In this document: piece by piece, positions 1-6,639 of the stretch
How positions within the stretch are numbered: position 1 is the stretch's first letter
Layout: each line of letters begins with the position of its first letter
From: JAYZVT01 sp050248375
GTDB taxonomy: Bacteria; Pseudomonadota; Alphaproteobacteria; Rhizobiales; Methyloligellaceae
Assembly (NCBI GenBank): GCA_050248375.1
Contig: JBFWSL010000141.1
Location: forward strand, 1 to 9,964
Length of the DNA stretch: 9,964 nucleotides
Direction: 5' to 3'
Notes under the pieces: generated by a model
What the model saw: only the letters and a program-made list of their open reading frames with translations
What the model was told of the DNA's origin: nothing
Database searches by the model: none
Position numbers and translations under genes: made by a program

Positions 1-901
1 TGGAGAAGCTGCGCACCGGGCGGGAACTTTCCTGCTGCATCAGCGCCACCACGGTGGAGGAATCGATGCCTCCGGACAGGAACGCCCCGAGCGGCACGTC
101 CGACACCAGCCGCCGCCGCACCGCGTCCCTGAGCAGCGTCTCCAGCCGCTCCAGCGCCTCGTCGTCGCTATACGCGACCGGGTTCGCCAGGCCGTCCGCC
201 GCCACGTCACGCAGCGACCAGAAGGGGCTGATTTCCGGCTCGCCGCCCGCGGAATAGCCGAGCAGCTTTCCCGGCTCCAGCTTGTGGATGCCCTGATAGA
301 TGGTATGCGGGGCCGGCACGTAGCTGAGCCTCAGGAAGCTCGCCAGCGAGCGCGGGTCGATCTCGCGCCGCCAGCCGGGCAGCACCGCCAGCGCCTTCAG
401 CTCCGACCCGAACACGAACTGTCCGCCGACGAGGCCCCAGTAGAGCGGCTTGATGCCGAGCCGGTCGCGGCCCAGCGTCAGCCTGCGTTCCCGCCTGTCC
501 CAGACGGCGAAGGCGAACATGCCGATGAGCCGGCGCACGGTGGCCTCGATGCCCCATTCCGCGCAGCCCTCCACGATCACTTCCGTGTCGGAATGGCCCC
601 TGAAGCGGCGTCCCTTCGCCTCCAGCTCCGCGCGCAGCTCGTCCGCGTTGTAGACCTCGCCATTGTAGCTGATGACCATGCGGCCGCAGCCCGAGGCCAT
701 GGGTTGCGCGCCGGCCTCGCTCAGGTCGATGATCGCGAGCCGGGTATGGGCCAGCGCCACGCCGGCCTCCTCGTCCACCCAGCAGCCCGAGGCGTCCGGC
801 CCCCGGTGGGCCAGCGATGCGGCCATGTCGCCCGCGATGGCGCGCAGGGCATTGGCGCCGGCGCTGCCCGGGGCGTTGACGATGCCAGCGATGCCGCACA
901 T
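1..901 (-). CDS. asnB: Asparagine synthetase (glutamine-hydrolysing), N-terminal 300 residues, runs off the left edge
   Basis: The frame starts at ATG 901-899 and stays open to base 2, giving 300 codons with no stop. The gene therefore continues beyond the window. The protein begins MCGIAGIVN: after Met removal, Cys2 is the nucleophile of a class II glutamine amidotransferase, which releases ammonia from glutamine. Further amidotransferase signatures are RGPDASG (residues 33-39), RLAIIDLS (54-61), SYNGEVYN (78-85) and GHSDTEV (102-108). The ATP-pyrophosphatase synthetase domain starts near residue 245, and its P-loop motif SGGIDSS is at 276-282. The full enzyme would make asparagine from aspartate, glutamine and ATP in the cytosol, or amidate another carboxylate. 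AsnB paralogs are also common in polysaccharide clusters, and the neighbours do not decide between these roles. No clear Shine-Dalgarno precedes the ATG, but the N-terminal Cys requirement fixes the start. It is transcribed away from the DUF374 gene. Confidence 0.95.
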   Translation of the reverse strand, partial: MCGIAGIVNAPGSAGANALRAIAGDMAASLAHRGPDASGCWVDEEAGVALAHTRLAIIDLSEAGAQPMASGCGRMVISYNGEVYNADELRAELEAKGRRFRGHSDTEVIVEGCAEWGIEATVRRLIGMFAFAVWDRRERRLTLGRDRLGIKPLYWGLVGGQFVFGSELKALAVLPGWRREIDPRSLASFLRLSYVPAPHTIYQGIHKLEPGKLLGYSAGGEPEISPFWSLRDVAADGLANPVAYSDDEALERLETLLRDAVRRRLVSDVPLGAFLSGGIDSSTVVALMQQESSRPVRSFS

Positions 902-926
902 GTCCGGTTGTCCGTGGAGGCTGCAA

Positions 927-965
927 GTCCGCCTGTTTTGGGCATTTCCGGCGGACCCTTGTCAA
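927..965 (-). promoter_or_regulatory. Possible asnB promoter/operator region: consensus -35 with an overlapping inverted repeat
   Basis: On the minus strand a perfect TTGACA lies at 965-960. A 17-base spacer puts the -10 at 942-937, where the sequence is CCCAAA, a poor match. A perfect 7-bp inverted repeat, GTCCGCC (927-933) and GGCGGAC (950-956), flanks that -10 position, so a bound protein would cover the promoter. Alternatively the repeat is a stem in the leader RNA. This region lies in the 185-base divergent gap between asnB and the DUF374 gene. In this gap I see only weak signals for the rightward gene. The assignment rests on one hexamer and one dyad, so it is tentative. Confidence 0.3.
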
Positions 966-1086
966 GCAGGGGCCGATTTTACCCGAAACGGCCGCCAACG
1001 GGGCCTTTGCGATCGCATCTCTATTCGCTAAGAGGATTGCCGCAACGGCGGCGGTTGCCGCCACCCCCGACAGCCGGCGAGGCCAT

Positions 1087-1848
1087 GTGAGTACCCCGAA
1101 CCTGATCAAGCGCGTGCTCCGCCAGGCCTGGCTCCGCAACACCGGCACCCGTCTGCTCGGCTGGTACCTGAAGCTGGTGGACGCCACCAGCCGCTTCGAG
1201 ATCATCGGCAAGCCGGAATACGACGCCTTCGAGGAGAAGCAGGTCTCCTTCTGCGCCGCGCTCTGGCACAACCGCCTGTGCATGATGCCGCTGCTCAAGC
1301 CGCAGTTGAACCGCCCGCTGACCATCGTCATCTCCGGCCACCGCGACGGCCTCATGGTCGGCGACGTGTTCAGGCATTTCGGCATCGGCGCGGTGCCCGC
1401 CAGGTCCGGCACCCAGGACATGGAAGCCGCCCGCGGCATCGCCAAGGCGGCGCGCGCCCGTCACCTGATCGGCATCACACCCGACGGGCCGCGCGGGCCC
1501 CGCATGCGCATGAAGCCCTTCGCGGTGGACGTGGCCCGGCTGTGCCGGTCGCGCGTCACCCTCGTCACGGGATCCTGCAAGCGCCGCATCGTCTTCAACA
1601 GTTGGGACCGGTTCATCCTGCCGCTGCCCTTCAACCGCGGCGTGTTCATGTGGGAAGAGGGTCCGCCCGTGCCCGAGAAATTCGACGAGGCGTCCATGGA
1701 GAAATACCGCCAGGAGCTCGAGGACTCGCTCACCCGCCTGACCGACCGCGCCGACCGCCACCTCGGCAAGGAGCCCATCGCGCCGGACGAGCGGCCCTGG
1801 TCGGCCGGCCCGGCGCCCAAGCAGAAGCGGCAGCGCGAGAAAGCATGA
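1087..1848 (+). CDS. DUF374 lysophospholipid acyltransferase-like protein
   Basis: The 253-residue protein matches the DUF374 branch of the LPLAT acyltransferase superfamily, whose members transfer acyl chains to lipid or lipid A-type acceptors at the inner membrane. Visible signatures are ALWHNR (58-63), where His61 would be the catalytic base although the usual HxxxxD is not strict here; SGHRDG (83-88); the RSGTQDMEAARG stretch (106-117); and TPDGPRGPR (131-139), which is diagnostic of this family. The N-terminus (about 10-32) is amphipathic rather than a clean membrane span, and the tail after residue 225 is rich in Pro and Lys. The start is GTG with a modest GCGAGG four bases upstream. 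An ATG overlaps it out of frame and is at once followed by TGA. In alphaproteobacteria this family often sits near lipopolysaccharide genes; here the neighbours are asnB and a membrane protein. The acceptor lipid cannot be told from sequence. Confidence 0.88.
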   Translation: MSTPNLIKRVLRQAWLRNTGTRLLGWYLKLVDATSRFEIIGKPEYDAFEEKQVSFCAALWHNRLCMMPLLKPQLNRPLTIVISGHRDGLMVGDVFRHFGIGAVPARSGTQDMEAARGIAKAARARHLIGITPDGPRGPRMRMKPFAVDVARLCRSRVTLVTGSCKRRIVFNSWDRFILPLPFNRGVFMWEEGPPVPEKFDEASMEKYRQELEDSLTRLTDRADRHLGKEPIAPDERPWSAGPAPKQKRQREKA

Positions 1849-1915
1849 CTGGCGCAGGACTGCCCTTCGCCGCCGCCAAACCGCCGGCATCCGGCCACCG
1901 GCCCATAGTCACAGA

Positions 1916-1943
1916 ATTTATCAGTTGTTTCCGATAGATAAAT
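1916..1943 (+). repeat. 7-bp inverted repeat around the start of the next gene
   Basis: ATTTATC (1916-1922) and GATAAAT (1937-1943) are perfect complements separated by 14 bases. The repeat is AT-rich in a GC-rich region and encloses the TTG start at 1925. It could be an operator or a leader hairpin that hides the start codon. Chance in an AT-rich patch is also possible. Confidence 0.35.
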
Positions 1944-2617
1944 CGTCAGCCCCGCTTCCGGCCTCGCGCCGCGGACATCGGCGCGTACCGGGTTCCTCCC
2001 CCGCGCGCTGGCTGTTCCTGGACCAGGTGATCTGGAACCTGCGGGTACTCGCCTCGGTCAATATCGAGTTCGGTCTGTGGTCCATCGCCGCCACCAACCC
2101 CGAACGCTTCGACGAGACGGGCCTGATGGAGAACGTGCAGGCGATCCTGCTCGCGGCCGCCGTCGCCGTCCTCCTCCGCCGGGCGGCGGCCCTGGGCGGA
2201 GCGGCCCGCACCGCGGCGATCGGCTTCGCCTTCGTGTGCTTCTGCGTCTGCTTCCGCGAGGTGGACCTGCGCACCCTGCCCGTGCCCGACTGGGCCGTCT
2301 GGCTCACCACCGGCAAGGTCCGCAACCGGCTCTTCATCGGCATCGCCCTGGCCTTCGGCGCCTACCTGCTGCTTCGGCGCGGGCATCTGCCGCCGATCAT
2401 CCGGCAGCTACTCTCGCGCGACGCCCGCCCCTTGCAGGTCGCCATCGCCATGGTCGTGTTCGCCACCATTCTGGAGGAGATATTCTACCACACCCGGGTG
2501 AACAAATTCTGGGAGGAGAATGTCGAGACCCTCGCCTACGCCATCGTCCTGCACGCCGCCCTGTCCAGCTACTGGATACCGCGCGGCGCGCGTCCCTCCG
2601 CCGTCAGCCGACCCTGA
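1925..2617 (+). CDS. Unrecognised multi-span inner-membrane protein
   Basis: The longest reading gives 230 residues from TTG 1925. I do not recognise a named family. Hydrophobic segments at about 69-86, 94-112, 134-152, 166-182 and 200-214 predict four or five membrane spans. Acidic residues lie at or next to the spans: DETGLMEN (63-70), CFREVDLR (110-117), LEEIFYHTR (180-188), WEENVETLAY (195-204). I recall similar REVDL-type and EE/ET blocks in uncharacterised bacterial membrane proteins, but the function is unknown. The start is uncertain: no Shine-Dalgarno precedes TTG 1925, the first 28 residues are low-complexity and basic, and the alternatives are GTG 2027 or ATG 2126. The first predicted span of such a protein (around 29-50) looks weakly hydrophobic. 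The gene follows the DUF374 gene by 76 bases and may share its transcript. Its 3' end overlaps the convergent aconitase-X small subunit gene by 14 bases. Confidence 0.72.
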   Translation: MFPIDKSSAPLPASRRGHRRVPGSSPARWLFLDQVIWNLRVLASVNIEFGLWSIAATNPERFDETGLMENVQAILLAAAVAVLLRRAAALGGAARTAAIGFAFVCFCVCFREVDLRTLPVPDWAVWLTTGKVRNRLFIGIALAFGAYLLLRRGHLPPIIRQLLSRDARPLQVAIAMVVFATILEEIFYHTRVNKFWEENVETLAYAIVLHAALSSYWIPRGARPSAVSRP

Positions 2618-3029
2618 GCAGGCCCTTGTCCGGTATCACCTCGACCCGCTCGCCCGTCCTGATGGCCCGCGTGATGTCGGTGCCGAAGCGGTCGATCAGC
2701 GGCAGGTTGGCGAAGGCGGCGCCCTGCGCCATGATCGGATTGGCGTAGTTGAGGATCAGCGCCTTCGGCGCCATGCCCCGCTCGGCCATCTCCCTCAGCA
2801 TCCAGGCCGTTGCGACGCCGCCCTTGGCGATGTTCAGGATCAGGATCCTGCCCACGTAGTTCTGGCCGAACAGCTTGTGCTGCGGCCGGGAGAACACCCC
2901 CTTCACCCGGTCCAGGTCATAGCGGGCGGAGAAGTTGTCGCCGGCCACCAGCGCCTCTCCGCTCACCGTCTCGCCTATGCCCTTGTGGCCCCGATAGCTG
3001 CGCAGCCTGGCCCTGGCTTTCGAAGTCAT
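2604..3029 (-). CDS. Aconitase X small subunit (DUF126 swivel domain), divergent active-site loop
   Basis: The 141-residue protein is the swivel (aconitase domain 4-like) partner of the large subunit encoded just upstream. Family features are GEALVAGDNFSARYDLD (24-40), the turn GQNYVGRILILNIAKGG (55-71), the MAPKALILNYANPIMAQGA block (86-104) and the closing IDRFGTDIT (112-120). In characterised aconitase X proteins the loop after the GRIL strand carries a Gly-Ser motif whose serine is the catalytic base. Here the loop reads AKGGVATAW (68-76), with no serine. The start is ATG 3029: a GGGAGG eight bases upstream supports it, and only one base separates it from the large-subunit TGA, so translation is coupled. 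A longer frame upstream lies inside the large-subunit gene and is not used. Substrate is unknown; known two-subunit relatives include cis-3-hydroxy-L-proline dehydratase and archaeal phosphomevalonate dehydratase. Confidence 0.9.
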   Translation of the reverse strand: MTSKARARLRSYRGHKGIGETVSGEALVAGDNFSARYDLDRVKGVFSRPQHKLFGQNYVGRILILNIAKGGVATAWMLREMAERGMAPKALILNYANPIMAQGAAFANLPLIDRFGTDITRAIRTGERVEVIPDKGLLRVG

Positions 3030-3030
3030 C

Positions 3031-4284
3031 TCACGCGCCTCCCGCGATCCGGCCCTGCACGGCGCTCTCCACGCATTGCTCCATGGTCGCCAGCATCGGC
3101 TCGTAGCCATACCCGCCGAGAATGTTCACCAGCTTGGCGGAGTTGCTCATCAGCCGTTTCCAGCCGTTGGCCTCGCCGATCTCGCGCGCGTACATCTGGT
3201 AGAAGCACACGCCCGACAGCACCATGCCGCCCGCGTCCTCTATGCTGGCGGTCAGCCCCATGCGGTCGCAGGCCGACTTGATCTCGGGCGACGTCGCCGC
3301 CAGCAGCGAAACATGCGGCGCGATCCGCCGCCCGGCCATCAGCCCGGCCAGCGTCTGCATCTCGACCAGGGAAAGCTGCGGCCCCGCGAAGGCGACCACG
3401 TCGAGCTTGTCGTCGCCCGGCCGGTAGGAGGCCCGCAGACGCTCCACATGCTTCGCCGTGAGGCGCGTGGCCCTGGGCCTGCGCCGCCCCAGCACCGCTT
3501 TCAGGTCCGGCGCCTCCGGCGTGATGCCGATCATGTGGAACAGGGGCGTCGAGCCGAAGCTCGCCAGCGCGGCGCCGAACTGCTTCAGCTCGTCCGACGT
3601 GGGCGCGTCGCCGATGCCGGCGATCACCGGCACGTCCCAGTAGGACTCCATCGCCCGGCCGACGATGGCGCCGAGCGCGCCCCAGTCGCTCAGGTCCCTG
3701 GGCCGGAAAGCCACCTGGAACAGCTTGCTGCCCTGCCGGCGCTCGTCGAGATGAAAGCCGTAGCGGGCCGTCCGCCCGGTGAGCGCGGCCGCGAGCGCCG
3801 TGGGCCCGCCCTCGAAGTTGGTGCGCGCGCCCTGCACCGAGTTGGCGTAGATGGAGGAGCCGGTATCGCCAAAGGCGATGTGCTCGCCCAGCACCGGCGG
3901 CAGGATGGTCTGGTAGTTGATGCAGGTGTCGGTCATCATGATGCCGAGCGAGCGGAAGGCCGCCACCGCCCGGCGCTCCAGCTCCGCCTGCGCCTCGGTC
4001 TGCTTCAGCCGCTTGTAGGCCTGGAAATCGACGCCGCGCGGATCGGTCACCGTCGGCACGCGCACCTTGCGCACGGCCTCCGGCAGCCCCGCGAGCGTCT
4101 CCAGGAAATCCACTCCCGCCGGGCCCAGGGCCTCCGGGTCCGCCATCAGGTGCACCTGCGAGATTTCCACGCAGTCCTTCGCGTCGAAGAAGCGGCCCAC
4201 GCGCACGATCTGCTCCATCGCGCATTTTCGCGCCGGACCTTCCTCGCCCGCCAGCATCGCCTTTTCATGAGCGCCGAGCTTCAT
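3031..4284 (-). CDS. Aconitase X large (catalytic) subunit, DUF521 family
   Basis: From ATG 4284 the protein has 417 residues, normal for a stand-alone DUF521 subunit. These cytosolic hydro-lyases bind an iron or Fe-S centre and dehydrate hydroxylated carboxylates. Clear family blocks are LGAHEKAMLAGEEG (3-16), TDTCINYQ (118-125, metal-ligand-type Cys121), GEHIAFGDTGSSIYANSVQGARTNFEGGP (133-161), GRTARYGFHLDERR (170-183) and the C-terminal SNSAKLVNILGGYGYEP with ECV-like EQCVESA (380-408). A second candidate ligand is Cys360 (SGVCFY). In the middle block, relatives as I remember them have a Gly-Cys-Pro-His motif; here it is FAGPQLSL (299-306), so that cysteine is absent. A GTG at 4290 overlaps the upstream TGA, but GGGAGG lies only three bases before it and nine before ATG 4284, so I chose the ATG. 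The gene is flanked by the TauE-type permease and the small subunit in one operon. Confidence 0.92.
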   Translation of the reverse strand: MKLGAHEKAMLAGEEGPARKCAMEQIVRVGRFFDAKDCVEISQVHLMADPEALGPAGVDFLETLAGLPEAVRKVRVPTVTDPRGVDFQAYKRLKQTEAQAELERRAVAAFRSLGIMMTDTCINYQTILPPVLGEHIAFGDTGSSIYANSVQGARTNFEGGPTALAAALTGRTARYGFHLDERRQGSKLFQVAFRPRDLSDWGALGAIVGRAMESYWDVPVIAGIGDAPTSDELKQFGAALASFGSTPLFHMIGITPEAPDLKAVLGRRRPRATRLTAKHVERLRASYRPGDDKLDVVAFAGPQLSLVEMQTLAGLMAGRRIAPHVSLLAATSPEIKSACDRMGLTASIEDAGGMVLSGVCFYQMYAREIGEANGWKRLMSNSAKLVNILGGYGYEPMLATMEQCVESAVQGRIAGGA

Positions 4285-4286
4285 GG

Positions 4287-5036
4287 TCACGCACCTCCCT
4301 GGAGATTAAGGAACACCATGACCGCCCCCGAGGCCAGCAGGAACCACAGCACGATCTTCTGGAACAGGACGTCGTCCACCCGCTTGTAGAGCTTCATGCC
4401 CGCCCACATGCCGATGAACGAGGCGGGCAGGCAGTAGAGCGAGATGATCCACAGCTCCTTCGTCGCCATGCCGTTCCAGGCATAGAGCAGGAAGGCGGCG
4501 AGGATCAGCCCCTGGTTCAGCGGCTGGTAGACGCCGCGCTGCTCGTCCTTGCTCCAGCCGCGCAGCCCGCACCAGGCGATGGTGACCGGTCCGGGAATGG
4601 CGGCGAAGCCGGACAGCACGCCTCCCGCCAGCCCGATCGCCGCGTCCGCGGGCCGTCCGCCCCCGCTGTAGACCAGCCGCGGCAGCACCAGCAGCCGGAA
4701 CAGCACGTAGACCACCAGGAAGCCGCCGATGAACGCCTTCACCACGGAGGGGTCGAGCTTGACCAGCATGGCCACCCCCACAGGCAGTCCCGCGACGCCG
4801 CCGATGACGAAGGGCAGCAGCCGGCGCATGGAAATCGCGTGGCTGTAGGCCTTGAAGGTGAACACCGTGGTCGCCAGCGAGCAGATCACCACCAGCGGCA
4901 TGGCCAGCCGCGGCTCGATCACATGCAGCCACAGGCCCAGCGCCGCCAGTCCGGTGCCGAAACCGACCAGTCCCATGGCGACGCCCGCGAGCAGCGCGCC
5001 GGAAGCCAGGAAGATGATGGTTTCGAGGGGAAGCAT
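4287..5036 (-). CDS. TauE/SafE family membrane permease
   Basis: The 249-residue protein has the length and pattern of the TauE/SafE (DUF81) family, inner-membrane carriers linked to export or uptake of sulfonates, sulfite and other organic anions. Hydrophobic spans fall near 6-38, 46-62, 73-92, 98-118, 132-150, 176-188, 196-214 and 226-244, about eight helices in two halves. Family-like glycine motifs are GVAMGLVGFGTGLAALG (18-34) in the first half and GLAGGVLSGFAAIPGP (135-150) in the second, followed by PASFIGMWAGMKLYKRV (204-220). The frame stays open to 5174, but the extra 46 residues are hydrophilic and Pro/Gly-rich, so ATG 5036 directly before the first span is the better start; it lacks a strong Shine-Dalgarno. 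It sits between tctA and the aconitase X genes, and its stop overlaps the alternative GTG start of the latter. The substrate is unknown; it may export a by-product or import a second form of the substrate. Confidence 0.88.
   Translation of the reverse strand: MLPLETIIFLASGALLAGVAMGLVGFGTGLAALGLWLHVIEPRLAMPLVVICSLATTVFTFKAYSHAISMRRLLPFVIGGVAGLPVGVAMLVKLDPSVVKAFIGGFLVVYVLFRLLVLPRLVYSGGGRPADAAIGLAGGVLSGFAAIPGPVTIAWCGLRGWSKDEQRGVYQPLNQGLILAAFLLYAWNGMATKELWIISLYCLPASFIGMWAGMKLYKRVDDVLFQKIVLWFLLASGAVMVFLNLQGGA
4294..4299 (-). promoter_or_regulatory. Ribosome binding site deciding the start of the aconitase X large subunit
   Basis: On the minus strand GGGAGG lies inside the last codons of the permease gene. 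It is nine bases before ATG 4284 and three bases before GTG 4290. The nine-base spacing is workable, the three-base spacing is not, so the ATG is preferred although the GTG would give the common 4-base GTGA overlap. Confidence 0.65.
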
Positions 5037-5084
5037 GGGCCCCGGGCCTTGCGGGCAAAGGCAGGTTGGCAGGCGATCCGCTCC

Positions 5085-5147
5085 GGGGCCGCGCGCCCCA
5101 GGGTGGTAATAGGCATACAGCGGCTTCACCTTGTTGGCTATGCCGCT
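5085..5147 (-). repeat. Small inverted repeats in the tctA-permease gap
   Basis: The 109-base gap 5037-5145 holds no gene. GGGGC (5085-5089) pairs with GCCCC (5095-5099) around five bases. AGCGGC (5119-5124) pairs with GCCGCT (5142-5147), which reaches into the tctA stop codon, and GGCATA (5112-5117) pairs with TATGCC (5139-5144). The last two stems share bases and cannot form together. No U-run follows, so this is not a standard terminator; it could be an RNA processing or attenuation site, or chance in GC-rich DNA. Confidence 0.25.
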
Positions 5148-6621
5148 ATTTGTCCACGGTGGCCTCGGCGCCACTGACCAGCGGCTTGCGGTGTAACGAC
5201 TGGTATATGCTCACCATCATGGTCAGCGCTCCCGCGAAGAGCAGCAACATGGCGACGGGGCGGCCCAGCCAGCCGGACCCCTCGTAATGCAGCATCTGCA
5301 TGGCCTGCGCGAAGTTCCGCTCCCCGATCTCTCCCAGGATCAGGCCTAGCACGATGCCCGCGATGAACATCACCAGGATATCAATGGTCAGTCCGCGCAC
5401 CGCATAGGCGCCCACCGAGGCGAGGATCAGGATCAGCGGGGCGAGGAAATGGAACGGGACGCGCAGCAGATGCAGCACCGTCTTGATCTCGATATAGCCG
5501 ATCAGCAGGATGCCGAGATTGGCCCAGAACATGGCGGCGTACACCACCCATACCAAGTCGGCCGAGTTGACGAAGACGAGCGGTCCCGGCTCCATGTCGT
5601 GCATCTGGAACACGCCGACCATCATGGCGGTGAGCGCGCCGCCCGGCAGGCCCAGCGCCAGCAGCGGGATCATGGCCGCGCCGGTGGCCGCGTTATTGGC
5701 GGTTTCCGACGAGACGACGCCTTCCAGCGCGCCCTTGCCGAACTTCGACTTGTCCTTGCTCCAGCGCACCGCCTCGTTATAGCTCATGAAGGCCGCCAGC
5801 GTGGCGCCGATGCCCGGCAGGATGCCGCAGAAGAAGCCGATCACCAGCGACCGCGCGACCACGAACTTGAGGCGCCAGAACTCCAGGAAGGACGGGAAGT
5901 CGATGCTCACCTTGGGCGCCACATAGGTGCCCCTGGCCTTTTTTTCCGCCTGGATGAATATCTCCGACACGGCGAAGAAGCCGAGGATGGTCGGGATGAA
6001 ATGGATGCCGGCCAGCAGGTAGGGCGAGCCGAAGTCGTATCGCGGGATGCCGCCAACTGGATCGAGCCCGACGATCGCCACCATCAGGCCGAGACACACC
6101 GACAGCCAGCCCCTCCACAGGCTGGATGCTCCCACCGAGGCCGCCACCGCCACGCCGAAGAAGACCAGGGCGAAGATTTCCGGCGGACCGAAGGCCCGGA
6201 TCGCCCATTTGGCGATCGGCTCAGTCGCGAACATCATCAGCAGCGCCGAGCAGAGGCCGCCGAAGGCAGAGCACATGACCGCCGCCCCGACCGCCTTGCC
6301 CGCCTGCCCCTTGCGCGTCATGGGATAGCCGTCGAAGGCGGTGGGAGCGTTCTCCGGCGCACCGGGAATGTTGAACAGGATGGCGGTGATCGCGCCACCG
6401 TAGACGCCGGTGCAGTAGATCACCGAGTAGAGCATGATTCCCTGCTCCGCCGTCAGATGCGCGGTGAACGGCAGCAGGATGGCGGCGAGCGTCAGCATGG
6501 AAATGCCGGGAATGGCGCCGAACAGCATGCCGCCGATCGCCCCTCCCACGAACAGAAGGGCGTTCATCGGATCGGTGAACAGATCCACCGAGCCCGTCAG
6601 AAACTTCTCGAAGAGAGACAT
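5146..6621 (-). CDS. tctA: Tripartite tricarboxylate transporter, large membrane subunit TctA
   Basis: The 491-residue protein has the usual TctA length and about twelve hydrophobic spans. It is the translocating subunit of a TTT system, which takes up carboxylates with an ion gradient after delivery by the periplasmic TctC. Conserved blocks are GGAIGGMLFGAIPGIS (26-41) and its repeat in the second half, GFFCGILPGIGATLAAF (262-278); NIPGAPENAPTAFDGYPM (84-101); EGVVSSETANNAATGAAMIPLLALGLPGG (300-328); and GEIGERNFAQAM (430-441). The two PGI-type motifs mark the inverted structural repeat of the family. ATG 6621 is the start; GGGAA lies six bases upstream and the spacing to the tctB stop is 18 bases, so the two are cotranscribed. 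The gene is intact. The transported compound cannot be read from the sequence, but downstream dehydratase genes suggest a hydroxylated carboxylate. Confidence 0.96.
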   Translation of the reverse strand: MSLFEKFLTGSVDLFTDPMNALLFVGGAIGGMLFGAIPGISMLTLAAILLPFTAHLTAEQGIMLYSVIYCTGVYGGAITAILFNIPGAPENAPTAFDGYPMTRKGQAGKAVGAAVMCSAFGGLCSALLMMFATEPIAKWAIRAFGPPEIFALVFFGVAVAASVGASSLWRGWLSVCLGLMVAIVGLDPVGGIPRYDFGSPYLLAGIHFIPTILGFFAVSEIFIQAEKKARGTYVAPKVSIDFPSFLEFWRLKFVVARSLVIGFFCGILPGIGATLAAFMSYNEAVRWSKDKSKFGKGALEGVVSSETANNAATGAAMIPLLALGLPGGALTAMMVGVFQMHDMEPGPLVFVNSADLVWVVYAAMFWANLGILLIGYIEIKTVLHLLRVPFHFLAPLILILASVGAYAVRGLTIDILVMFIAGIVLGLILGEIGERNFAQAMQMLHYEGSGWLGRPVAMLLLFAGALTMMVSIYQSLHRKPLVSGAEATVDK

Positions 6622-6639
6622 GATGAGTTCCCGTGGCTC

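Noticed and set aside
1031..1073. GC-rich short inverted repeat (GCAAC/GTTGC) just before the DUF374 gene
   Set aside because: The stem is only 5 bp in a CCG/GGC-rich stretch where such pairing is expected by chance.
284..1090. A 268-residue plus-strand frame opposite asnB
   Set aside because: It is antisense to a confidently recognised gene and shows no domain; its end next to the DUF374 start is coincidental.
207..1445. A 412-residue minus-strand frame over asnB and the DUF374 gene
   Set aside because: The true asnB frame is different, begins at 901, and has all amidotransferase motifs. This frame crosses two real genes and has low-complexity Arg/Gly/Ala sequence.
3026..4225. A 399-residue minus-strand frame parallel to aconitase X large subunit
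   Set aside because: It is a +1 frame shadow of the DUF521 gene, Gly/Arg/Ala-rich and without motifs.
3076..4389. A 437-residue plus-strand open frame over the aconitase X large subunit
   Set aside because: It is the antisense shadow of a clear DUF521 gene, with the same His/Arg/Gln-rich composition and no known motif.
5037..5174. An N-terminal extension of 46 residues on the TauE-type permease
   Set aside because: The extension is hydrophilic and Pro/Gly-rich, overlaps the tctA 3' end, and has no ribosome binding site; family proteins begin right before the first span.
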